Notes: a model not told the origin generated them from the letters alone. Shown: positions 1 through 5,769, counted from the first letter of the stretch. The stretch is DNA of 7,848 bases from JAJYBV01 sp021812265 (GCA_027459525.1 DAIDIC010000111.1:1-7848), one strand, 5' to 3'. Program-made: numbers and translations.

Positions 1-336
1 ATTGGCGTCTGGTGGGCGAATATCTACCCCGTAGACGTTCGCGTTGGGAAACTGCCGCGCCATTTCGGCGCCCCAGCGCCCTGTACCGCAGGCGATATCT
101 AATACGGTGCGTGGATTGGAGATTGGCGCCAGAAAATTGCCATGCAAATACTTGCGCAGCATAAAATGTTGTAAATCCAACCGCTGATCTTCTTTCCAGT
201 CTTTGGGCAGCGCGTAGGCGGCTTCTGATAAATACATGCGATTATCGAGAGCAAAGATTTCAGATTTAAATGGCTGGGGGGCGATAGTAGTTTCCTGTTT
301 GCGAGCATTTTTTGTAAACCAGCGAAAGATACTCAT
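1..336 (-). CDS. Class I SAM-dependent methyltransferase, N-terminal part (runs off left edge)
   Basis: The minus-strand frame is open for exactly 112 codons from ATG (334-336) to base 1, so the C-terminus lies outside the window. Residues 78-88 (VLDIACGTGRW) are SAM-binding motif I, and 101-106 (VYGVDI) form the next strand, with the acidic residue that usually binds the ribose of SAM. The segment before the fold (ALPKDWKEDQRLDLQH, 42-57) is typical of UMTA/LaeA-type methyltransferases, which usually have a D-x-x-E-x-x-R-L-D-x-Q-H block just ahead of motif I. The methyl acceptor cannot be told: family members act on small molecules, often secondary metabolites. The start is set by a strong Shine-Dalgarno at 345-354. 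The gene diverges from the lipoprotein across a 660-base spacer. I am sure it is a methyltransferase, moderately sure of the subfamily. Confidence 0.88.
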   Translation of the reverse strand, partial: MSIFRWFTKNARKQETTIAPQPFKSEIFALDNRMYLSEAAYALPKDWKEDQRLDLQHFMLRKYLHGNFLAPISNPRTVLDIACGTGRWGAEMARQFPNANVYGVDIRPPDAN

Positions 337-344
337 AATAATAT

Positions 345-354
345 GCCTCCTTTT
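345..354 (-). promoter_or_regulatory. Ribosome binding site of the left-edge methyltransferase
   Basis: Read on the minus strand this is AAAAGGAGGC, nearly a full anti-16S match, 8-9 bases before the ATG at 336. It fixes the start of the truncated methyltransferase. Confidence 0.8.
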
Positions 355-379
355 ATGATATATGACATGTTCCGTTACA

Positions 380-408
380 AGCATACACACAAGCGGTGTA
401 TTTGGCAA
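380..408 (-). promoter_or_regulatory. Possible promoter of the left-edge methyltransferase
   Basis: On the minus strand TTGCCA (403-408) and TATGCT (380-385) are separated by 17 bases, each matching the sigma-70 type consensus at 4 of 6 positions. It lies about 45 bases ahead of the start codon. A 6-bp inverted repeat, CAAGCG (390-395) and CGCTTG (415-420), overlaps it and could be an operator. It is weak and could be chance in AT-rich DNA. Confidence 0.3.
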
Positions 409-443
409 GACAGTCGCTTGCGTACTTGCGTATAACGTGAGAA

Positions 444-528
444 GCGCAGAATTTCTCAGAAATGTGGAAACCCGGAAGTTAATCACAAAATAAAGCAATT
501 TGTTGTGTCTATCCTCAGTATTCTGCGC
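444..528. repeat. Inverted repeat GCGCAGAAT/ATTCTGCGC with internal palindrome
   Basis: Perfect 9-bp arms lie at 444-452 and 520-528, about 85 bases end to end. Overlapping the left arm is a 13-base palindrome, ATTTCT-C-AGAAAT (451-463), which is operator-like in shape. The function is unknown: it could be paired regulator sites or the ends of a very small mobile remnant. No target duplication is obvious at the flanks. Confidence 0.5.
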
Positions 529-578
529 ATGTTCTTCAATTTATCTCTGTGATTTTGGCGTTTTTTTGTCTATTTTGT

Positions 579-607
579 TTGACATGTGGGATTGTATAAT
601 TTATAAT
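579..607 (+). promoter_or_regulatory. Perfect consensus sigma-70 type promoter
   Basis: TTGACA (579-584), a 17-base spacer, then TATAAT (602-607): both hexamers match the housekeeping consensus fully at the optimal spacing. A T-rich stretch just upstream (561-580) could help RNA polymerase bind. Transcription would start near 613-615, leaving a leader of about 380 bases before the lipoprotein start at 997, unless it makes a separate short RNA. Confidence 0.75.
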
Positions 608-621
608 TATAAAGTCCTGCC

Positions 622-649
622 ATGGTGAAATATGCTGTAAAATCACCAT
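622..649. promoter_or_regulatory. Dyad at the predicted transcript start, possible operator
   Basis: ATGGTGA (622-628) and TCACCAT (643-649) form perfect 7-bp arms around a 14-base centre, starting about 8 bases after the predicted transcription start. The position and half-site spacing (21 bases, two helix turns) suit a dimeric repressor. It could instead act as an RNA hairpin. A 14-codon frame begins in the same ATG but lacks a ribosome binding site. Confidence 0.4.
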
Positions 650-663
650 TTCTTGAAGGTGTG

Positions 664-776
664 TAGAGATGGATTCTGTCTCTCTATCCTAGGGATATTC
701 TTGACATCATGCGCAAACCGGCAAAAGATCTTCATTGCCCCTTGAGGGGCGAGGATTATCTGTGTGTTGTGTCAAG
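664..776 (+). other. Cluster of hairpins in the long leader
   Basis: Several dyads follow each other in the putative leader: TAGAGA/TCTCTA (664-669, 681-686), TATCC/GGATA around TAG (684-696), and a perfect GCCCC-TTGA-GGGGC tetraloop hairpin (737-750) enclosed by CTTGACA (700-706) and TGTCAAG (770-776). No long U-run follows the tetraloop hairpin on the plus strand. This could be the structured part of a leader or of a small RNA. I do not recognise it as a known riboswitch. Confidence 0.4.
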
Positions 777-983
777 ACATCAAACAGCAACAGCATAAAA
801 TCTGCGAGTAATACGTCAACGATATACAGGCGCTCAAATATACATTGGTTCTCAAAGTAACACAAAAAAATCATGATGTGAGATTCATTCCCTGCTTGTA
901 TATTAGGAAGCAAAAGAGAGTATTCGCTATGGCTTGAGCCTAAACGGAGTGTCAAGTTTGGTGTTAAATGTTTTTTATTTATT

Positions 984-990
984 GAAAGGG
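984..990 (+). promoter_or_regulatory. Ribosome binding site of the lipoprotein gene
   Basis: GAAAGGG ends six bases before the GTG at 997 but 15 bases before the in-frame ATG at 1006. The spacing favours the GTG start. Confidence 0.6.
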
Positions 991-996
991 TAGCAA

Positions 997-1953
997 GTGC
1001 ATTTTATGAAGTATACCGCTAAAATCTTATGGTTACTGCCTATATTGTTCCTATTAATGAGTTGTGGCGCCAATGCTGTTGCTATTGTTCCCACTCAAAC
1101 AGCAACGAATACACCGATGCCCACAGCAACACCCACAATAGATCCAACAGTTGTTGCGCAGGCATGTAATAATAGTAATGATCCGATGGGGCTTTTCCAA
1201 TCTGGAACATATAGCCAAGTGGGTGATCTCATATTAACCGAACCAATACTTGGTGGCCTCACTTATCCGGGAATTAAATTACCAGATAATATCCCTGCTG
1301 GGCGACCATACGAACTTCCTGCTGCTCAAGGTATAGGTATTCATCCTCAAAACCCCAATCTTATCCCTGCGAATCCATATCTTGGTTATACTCCTGATGC
1401 AGCTACAGCCAGTTATATATTTGCAATATGCAATACATCAGCAACTCAATCATACACTCTTCAATCAGTTATTGCGCAAATAGCAACTGTTATCCCAGAT
1501 ACAAGCTCAAATATCAATATACAAGCATCGTGTGATGCAACCTTTTCCTCTAAACTCCGTGAAGGTATTGGCGAATGTGGTGGCTCTACAGGCGGAGCGT
1601 ATAATATGTTTATGGTAAATTGGCCTGATTCTATTAATTCCGGAACTATAGCAAATAATGTAACTCAAGAAAGTAGTAATATGTCTCTTGGATTCTCATA
1701 TCTTCCAATTAATCTCAAGCCAGGACAAGTGTATTATGCTTTCATTAATATGAAAGATCCCGCAACACCGGGCACATATACGTTTCAATTTGGGTTTCAG
1801 ACAGGACAAGGTCCAGCTTGGTCACCTTCCTCTGCGCAGGTATTTTTTGCTTCACATGTACATGTATGGTCAGGAACATCATGTATGGCATATCAATCTG
1901 TTATACCGAATACCAGTGTTGAGAAGTTTTATGTATGTCCTGTTAATTCTTAA
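997..1953 (+). CDS. Secreted lipoprotein of unknown function with a Thr-Pro linker
   Basis: This 318-residue protein has a lipoprotein signal: Lys5 and Lys9, a hydrophobic core (10-21) and a lipobox LLMSC with Cys23 as the lipidated residue, so it should be anchored to the outer face of the cytoplasmic membrane. Residues 32-52 form a Thr/Pro-rich linker (TATNTPMPTATPT), which would hold the rest away from the membrane. The remaining ~265 residues are rich in Asn, Ser, Thr, Gly and aromatics, suggesting a beta-sandwich. They contain six cysteines (57, 145, 179, 194, 296, 314) that could form disulfides. I recognise no named domain. The GTG start is favoured by the site at 984-990; the ATG at 1006 would leave a slightly shorter signal. 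Codons are AT-richer than in the genes downstream. A consensus promoter lies ~390 bases upstream and a strong terminator follows. The role (binding or envelope) is unknown. Confidence 0.85.
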   Translation: MHFMKYTAKILWLLPILFLLMSCGANAVAIVPTQTATNTPMPTATPTIDPTVVAQACNNSNDPMGLFQSGTYSQVGDLILTEPILGGLTYPGIKLPDNIPAGRPYELPAAQGIGIHPQNPNLIPANPYLGYTPDAATASYIFAICNTSATQSYTLQSVIAQIATVIPDTSSNINIQASCDATFSSKLREGIGECGGSTGGAYNMFMVNWPDSINSGTIANNVTQESSNMSLGFSYLPINLKPGQVYYAFINMKDPATPGTYTFQFGFQTGQGPAWSPSSAQVFFASHVHVWSGTSCMAYQSVIPNTSVEKFYVCPVNS

Positions 1954-1985
1954 GGTATGGTCAGCTAAGGTGCATGAAAATGTCT

Positions 1986-2004
1986 GATAGGTGTCTATCG
2001 TTTT
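1986..2004 (+). terminator. Small hairpin with short T-run after the lipoprotein gene
   Basis: GATAG-GTGT-CTATC followed by GTTTT, 33 bases after the stop codon. The stem is only 5 bp, so on its own it would be weak; the larger hairpin just downstream probably does most of the work. Confidence 0.35.
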
Positions 2005-2010
2005 AAGAAA

Positions 2011-2071
2011 GAAAGGGAGGATCTTTTCTCTTCGATAAAATCGACTTGAAAAGCCTCCTTTTCGCTTTTTT
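2011..2071 (+). terminator. Long rho-independent terminator, probably bidirectional
   Basis: A 10-bp stem (2011-2020 with 2054-2063, one G-U pair) continues, after a 2-base bulge, into a 6-bp stem (2023-2028 with 2048-2053). It is capped by TCGAT-AAA-ATCGA (2032-2044). A run of six T (2066-2071) follows on the plus strand. On the minus strand the outgoing side (2000-2013) is T-rich too, so it may also stop the converging gene that ends at 2085. Confidence 0.85.
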
Positions 2072-2084
2072 GGGGAAACTGTTG

Positions 2085-2582
2085 TTATAGCTGTTTTGTT
2101 GCAAGAGAAGATATCCATGGCAAATGTTCTTTGTAATGAAAAACCGTGCTTCCCAATATCCAATTTAATGTTGAGTCTTGGTGGTCGGATTGAATTTGCG
2201 CATTTGTAATAGGTTGCGATAAATCGCTGTCTTGTAATATTTCCAATTTATTCAGCAATTGCGCGTGTGTGGTTTGCGCTGTTTCTAGTACTTCAGCCAA
2301 AGACGCCGATTGGCCGCGCAGAAAGGTAACATTATTTATTGCGTCGAAATCATAGCTTTTCCAAACAGTTTCGTCAACACCTAATGCGATATGCGCCGGC
2401 TGGCCGTTTAAAACACCAATTAAACATTGCTCCCACCCGGTGATGTGCATAATGTGATCTTGCGCGCGCCATCCTGTAGCGTCTGTTGGGCCGGTTAATT
2501 GCTGGTCGCTGAGTGCTTGCAATGTTGTTTGTAAATTCATCCATTCCGATGACAGTTGTCTGATAAGTTCTTCTTTAGTCAT
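2085..2582 (-). CDS. DinB-superfamily / ClbS-DfsB-like four-helix bundle protein
   Basis: This 165-residue cytosolic protein has the size and helical pattern of the ClbS/DfsB (DUF1706-type) branch of the DinB superfamily. Diagnostic features are the opening MTKEELI, the W-x-x-x-D-x-x-x-H block (WRAQDHIMH, 38-46) followed by GWE, and the closing H-Y-K-E-H-L-P-W (149-156). His46, His149 and His153 sit where DinB proteins carry their metal-binding triad. ClbS itself protects its host from colibactin, and other DinB members are thiol-dependent transferases; the substrate here cannot be told. I chose the ATG at 2582 because GAAGAGG (2589-2595) lies six bases upstream; the longer frame from a TTG at 2597 would overlap that site. 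It converges with the lipoprotein gene and diverges from the glycosyltransferase operon across the repeat element. Confidence 0.82.
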   Translation of the reverse strand: MTKEELIRQLSSEWMNLQTTLQALSDQQLTGPTDATGWRAQDHIMHITGWEQCLIGVLNGQPAHIALGVDETVWKSYDFDAINNVTFLRGQSASLAEVLETAQTTHAQLLNKLEILQDSDLSQPITNAQIQSDHQDSTLNWILGSTVFHYKEHLPWISSLATKQL

Positions 2583-2588
2583 GTATAG

Positions 2589-2595
2589 CCTCTTC
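2589..2595 (-). promoter_or_regulatory. Ribosome binding site of the DinB-like gene
   Basis: On the minus strand this reads GAAGAGG, with a six-base gap to the ATG at 2582. It decides against the upstream TTG start. Confidence 0.65.
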
Positions 2596-2615
2596 AATGC
2601 AGTTTTACACCATAA

Positions 2616-2779
2616 CGAAAGCGATATACCGCTTGCATATCGTTAAGACTTTCGCTTGAAAGAGAAGCGTATGGTTCTCTCGTATCTGAAACAAAGGGAG
2701 GTCTGGGGACACCCCAGAACCCTGTACAATGTGCGCCGCCCCTTGTACAGCCCCGATGTTCCATGCTGAAGCGAAAGTC
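2616..2779. repeat. Nested inverted-repeat element, multibranched fold; candidate MITE or structured RNA
   Basis: Perfect 11-bp arms GACTTTCGCTT (2647-2657) and AAGCGAAAGTC (2769-2779) enclose three separate hairpins: AGAGAA/TTCTCT (2661-2680), TCTGGGG-ACA-CCCCAGA (2702-2718) and CTGTACAA/TTGTACAG (2722-2750). Just outside is a fourth, AGCGATAT/ATATCGTT with one G-U pair (2620-2644). This gives a closed stem with three arms, like a cloverleaf. No target-site duplication is apparent and no open frame looks real in it. It may be a small interspersed repeat common in this genome, a structured RNA, or the leader of the glycosyltransferase operon. It does not look like a tRNA, since arm sizes and conserved bases do not fit. 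Confidence 0.65.
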
Positions 2780-2835
2780 CTGACAATAGCTCTTGCCCAA
2801 ATCACTTCCTGTAAATAATGCACAGTAACTATTAT

Positions 2836-2840
2836 TGGAG
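2836..2840 (+). promoter_or_regulatory. Ribosome binding site of the GT-C gene
   Basis: TGGAG lies nine bases before the ATG at 2850. The alternative in-frame TTG at 2835 overlaps this site, so the ATG is preferred. Confidence 0.6.
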
Positions 2841-2849
2841 ATTCGGTTT

Positions 2850-4517
2850 ATGGTAACCACGGCATTACCCTCCGCTCAAAAAGTATTACTACAACAGAAG
2901 CGAACAAAATCAGCTTTTGTAAGCTGGTTGCTGCACATTGACCGCTGGCTGCTGGCTACGCTGGCGGCGGCGATAATTGCCGGTATCAGCGCGTTTGGAT
3001 ATTATTTTGCGCACAATGATATTTTGCTCTATAGCGATTCATATTCGCATATGCTGATTGCCCGGCGTGTTATTGATAATGTTACCCCCGGGCTGGCGCA
3101 ATTTGGCGCAGTTTGGCTGCCGCTGCCGCATATTATTATGATGCCGTTTATTTATTCGGATTATTTATGGAGAACGGGGCTTGCAGGCAGTTTTTCATCT
3201 ATACCATGCTTTATCATTGCCGCGGGATACTTATACGCCGCCATAAACAGATTAACTTCAGATGGCAGAGCTAGTTTTCTGGGCAGTTTAGTTTTCATTC
3301 TAAACCCCAATATGCTGTATCTGCAGTCTACTCCGTTATCAGAACCTGTGCTGATTGCCACAATGACAGCCGCGGGATATTACTTTATTGTGTGGGCGCA
3401 GGAAGATCAGCAAAAATATCTTGTCGCCTGCGCTTTTACCACCCTATTAGCGACAATGGCTCGTTACGACGGCTGGCCGCTATTTCTGACGATGTGGGTA
3501 CTTATCGGGATAATTGGCTTGAAACGCAAGCATACGTGGCAGCGTATTCAAAGCAACTACATTTTATTTACATCATTAGGTGGCTTGGGAATTGCTTTAT
3601 GGTTTGTATGGAATATGGTTATCTTCGGAGATCCATTATATTTTCAGCATGGGCCATATTCATCTCAAGCGCAGCAAGCAAGCCTTATTCTTGCAGGCCA
3701 AGTTACAACATATCACAATCTGTTTCAATCAATCCGCTATTTTTTATATGATGTGGTTGAAACAATGGGACCAGCCTTGTTTGCGCTGGCGTTAATCAGC
3801 ATGATTATCTACTTCGTTCGTAAACGTTTTTCAATAAATATGCTGGCTGCGTTACCTTTCCTAATAGCGTTTCCGTTTTATATATATGCGCTGTATGGCG
3901 GACAAGATATTATATTGGTTCCGGGCGCAGTTTCGGCAAACGCTGTGCATCAATTATATAATGCGCGGTTTGGCGTGGAAGCGCTGACACCTGCGGCGTT
4001 GTTTTTGGCGACTGCAATTAAACGATGGCCGCTGGGACAAATTGCTTTTATCATTATTTTAGCGGCGCAAACAATTATTACCGCCAACGGCGGCATTATT
4101 TCACTGCAAGATGGCCAATATGGCTTGTCTTGCTCACCAGTGCAGCCGGTAACAGGCTATTTAGCGGCGCATTATAATGGCGGATATATTCTCAATGATC
4201 CATATCAAACATTATTTAATTACGCTGGCGCGGGCCTAGATAATAAAGACGTAATCACACAAGGATCCGGGAAGTTATGGACAGAATCACTGCAAAATCC
4301 CGCAGGGTATGTTAGCTGGATTGTTACCAAACCCGGAGACGCGGTATGGAATGCTGTAAATGTAAACGGAAGCGCATTTACAAGTCAATTTCAACTTATG
4401 CTCACGCAGCCAAACGGTGTGCAACTCTACTATAGAGTTAACTCCGGGCAGATCACCAGCAAGCCGCTGCCATCATATGTGCAAACGACTCCCAACATTT
4501 GCAACGCCCATTCTTAA
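2850..4517 (+). CDS. Multi-membrane GT-C family glycosyltransferase (PMT/GT39-like)
   Basis: This 555-residue integral membrane protein has about nine to eleven hydrophobic segments from residue 33 to about 412, then a soluble C-terminal region (~415-555) expected outside the membrane. That is the GT-C plan: sugar is moved from a polyprenyl-phosphate donor to an acceptor on the outer face. The first external loop has LLYSDSYSH (59-67); Asp63 is the likely catalytic acidic residue of GT-C enzymes, though the Asp-Glu pair of classical PMT proteins is not present. Other landmarks are VWLPLPH (88-94), ARYDGWP (204-210) and YNARFG (370-375), the last resembling a motif seen in many GT39-like proteins. 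The acceptor is unknown. It is the first gene of an operon with the GT2-GtrA gene, 28 bases ahead. The start follows the site at 2836-2840. Family membership is fairly sure, specificity is not. Confidence 0.82.
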   Translation: MVTTALPSAQKVLLQQKRTKSAFVSWLLHIDRWLLATLAAAIIAGISAFGYYFAHNDILLYSDSYSHMLIARRVIDNVTPGLAQFGAVWLPLPHIIMMPFIYSDYLWRTGLAGSFSSIPCFIIAAGYLYAAINRLTSDGRASFLGSLVFILNPNMLYLQSTPLSEPVLIATMTAAGYYFIVWAQEDQQKYLVACAFTTLLATMARYDGWPLFLTMWVLIGIIGLKRKHTWQRIQSNYILFTSLGGLGIALWFVWNMVIFGDPLYFQHGPYSSQAQQASLILAGQVTTYHNLFQSIRYFLYDVVETMGPALFALALISMIIYFVRKRFSINMLAALPFLIAFPFYIYALYGGQDIILVPGAVSANAVHQLYNARFGVEALTPAALFLATAIKRWPLGQIAFIIILAAQTIITANGGIISLQDGQYGLSCSPVQPVTGYLAAHYNGGYILNDPYQTLFNYAGAGLDNKDVITQGSGKLWTESLQNPAGYVSWIVTKPGDAVWNAVNVNGSAFTSQFQLMLTQPNGVQLYYRVNSGQITSKPLPSYVQTTPNICNAHS

Positions 4518-4528
4518 GCAGATATTTT

Positions 4529-4533
4529 GAGGT
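4529..4533 (+). promoter_or_regulatory. Ribosome binding site of the GT2-GtrA gene
   Basis: GAGGT in the 28-base gap between the two glycosyltransferase genes, 12 bases before the ATG at 4546, slightly further than ideal. Confidence 0.55.
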
Positions 4534-4545
4534 AAATAAACAGAT

Positions 4546-5769
4546 ATGAACTCTTTGACTAACTGCGCAATCAGCGTTATTACACCAACCCGCAATGAAC
4601 GGGAAACAATAGCGCAGCTTTTGAATAAACTGCAAAGAGCGCTGACCGGCATTCCGGCAGAAGTTATTATTGTTGATGACAGCGATGATGATACTCCCGC
4701 CGTTATTAAACAAGTGACAAAAAAGATGCGCGGCTCTTTATCCAGTCGCTGCATCCATCGTAAACCGGGACCGGAACGTGACGGCGGACTAAGCAGCGCC
4801 GTTTGCTTGGGACTTGCCGAAGCAAAAGCGGAGTATGCGGCAATTATCGACGCCGATTTACAGCATCCGCCACAGATGCTGCGCAATTTATATGAAGAGG
4901 CGCGCGAGCATAACGCAGATATTGTTATGGCAACACGATATAAATCCGGCGGAAGTTATGAAGGATTGGACGGAGCCGGTAGAAAATTCATATCTCTGGG
5001 CATGAAATGGACTGCAAAGATTTTGTTTCCCGAAACCTTAAAATCTGTCTCGGATCCGTTGGGTGGTTTTTTTCTCATTCGCAGATCAATTATCGATGGT
5101 GTGGAACTGCGCCCGATTGGCTATAAGATATCACTGGAAATACTGGTTCGAGGCAAATGGAATAGTATCCGCGAAGTTCCCTATCAATTTCATGCGCGCG
5201 CCGGCGGGCAAAGCAAATCTGACTTAAAACAAGGCATAATGGCGCTGCAACATATGTGGCGATTATTGTGTGAGGCCCCGCAGGCAGCGCGTATTTGGAA
5301 GTTTTTATTTGTTGGTTTCTGCGGCACAATTATCAATTTAGCAACTTTTACATATTTGTTGCATATAGGCGCGGCCGAGTGGTTTGCGTTGGTTATTGGG
5401 GCAGAACTGGGAACCCTGAATAATTTCACCCTGCATAATTTGATTACATGGAGAGATAAGCGCAGCACATCGCTTAGCGGTTTAGCGCAAAACGCTTTAA
5501 AATTCCATCTTTCCTCATCAATGAGCATTATTGCAAACTTTTTGTTGTATGCGCTGTTGCGTCATTTCATAGCTATCCCAATCATAGATAACGCTGTAGC
5601 AATTATGCTGGCTATGATCGTCAATTACACATTGGCGGATACATTTGTATTCGTCGATCGCGGCGCTATCAGTAAGATGTTCGCGGCGTTTCGCGGGAAG
5701 AAGGTTTTATCAGAAGACGCTCCGGCGACTTCGTTAGTTGAAGCGCAAACCGCAGGCGCACAAAAATAA
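4546..5769 (+). CDS. Polyprenyl-phosphate glycosyltransferase (DPM1-like GT2) fused to a GtrA membrane domain
   Basis: This 407-residue protein has two parts. Residues 8-235 are a GT2 domain close to dolichol-phosphate mannose synthases: VITPTRNE (11-18), VDDSDDDT (43-50), the metal-binding DADLQHPP (102-109), SDPLGGFFLIRR (169-180) and the basic RAGGQSKSDL (218-227). Residues ~251-369 are a GtrA domain with four membrane segments (about 251-272, 278-299, 318-338, 346-369), with NNF at 292-294 and NYTL at 360-363. The expected reaction joins a nucleotide sugar, such as GDP-mannose or UDP-glucose, to a polyprenyl phosphate on the cytoplasmic face. GtrA domains are thought to help move such lipids across the membrane. 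It would supply the donor for the GT-C enzyme encoded just upstream in the same operon. DPM1-GtrA fusions are known in bacteria and archaea. The sugar is not decided by sequence. Confidence 0.93.
   Translation: MNSLTNCAISVITPTRNERETIAQLLNKLQRALTGIPAEVIIVDDSDDDTPAVIKQVTKKMRGSLSSRCIHRKPGPERDGGLSSAVCLGLAEAKAEYAAIIDADLQHPPQMLRNLYEEAREHNADIVMATRYKSGGSYEGLDGAGRKFISLGMKWTAKILFPETLKSVSDPLGGFFLIRRSIIDGVELRPIGYKISLEILVRGKWNSIREVPYQFHARAGGQSKSDLKQGIMALQHMWRLLCEAPQAARIWKFLFVGFCGTIINLATFTYLLHIGAAEWFALVIGAELGTLNNFTLHNLITWRDKRSTSLSGLAQNALKFHLSSSMSIIANFLLYALLRHFIAIPIIDNAVAIMLAMIVNYTLADTFVFVDRGAISKMFAAFRGKKVLSEDAPATSLVEAQTAGAQK

Larger units (their letters stand above)
337..996. other. Long AT-rich intergenic region between divergent genes
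   Basis: This 660-base spacer separates the divergent methyltransferase and lipoprotein genes. It holds a weak minus-strand promoter, a tandem octamer CTTGCGTA x2 (417-432), a 9-bp inverted repeat (444-528) with an internal palindrome, a perfect plus-strand promoter (579-607) and a series of hairpins between 622 and 776. An 82-codon minus-strand frame at 707-955 starts with TTG, has no Shine-Dalgarno and resembles no family I know; I do not call it a gene. From about 777 to 983 I see no convincing structure apart from a second copy of GTGTCAAG (949-956; the first is 769-776). Confidence 0.6.

Noticed and set aside
622..666. 14-codon leader peptide frame beginning ATG GTG AAA
   Set aside because: No Shine-Dalgarno precedes it and the ATG lies only about 8 bases after the predicted transcript start. 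The dyad explains the sequence better.
701..729. Second plus-strand promoter starting with TTGACA at 701
   Set aside because: The -10 position at 17-base spacing reads AAAGAT, a poor match, and the TTGACA is part of an inverted repeat with 770-776.
707..955. 82-codon minus-strand open frame in the long intergenic region
   Set aside because: It starts with TTG, lacks a ribosome binding site, has an atypical residue mix and lies antisense to the putative leader. No family is recognisable.
2616..2779. tRNA gene
   Set aside because: The cloverleaf-like outline suggested it, but the acceptor stem is 11 bp, arm sizes are wrong, and no T-arm TTCRA motif or anticodon loop pattern is present.
2594..2860. 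Overlapping minus-strand frames of 88 and 72 codons across the structured element
   Set aside because: They run straight through the hairpins, overlap the DinB-like and GT-C starts, and give low-quality protein. They look like products of the repeat's base composition.
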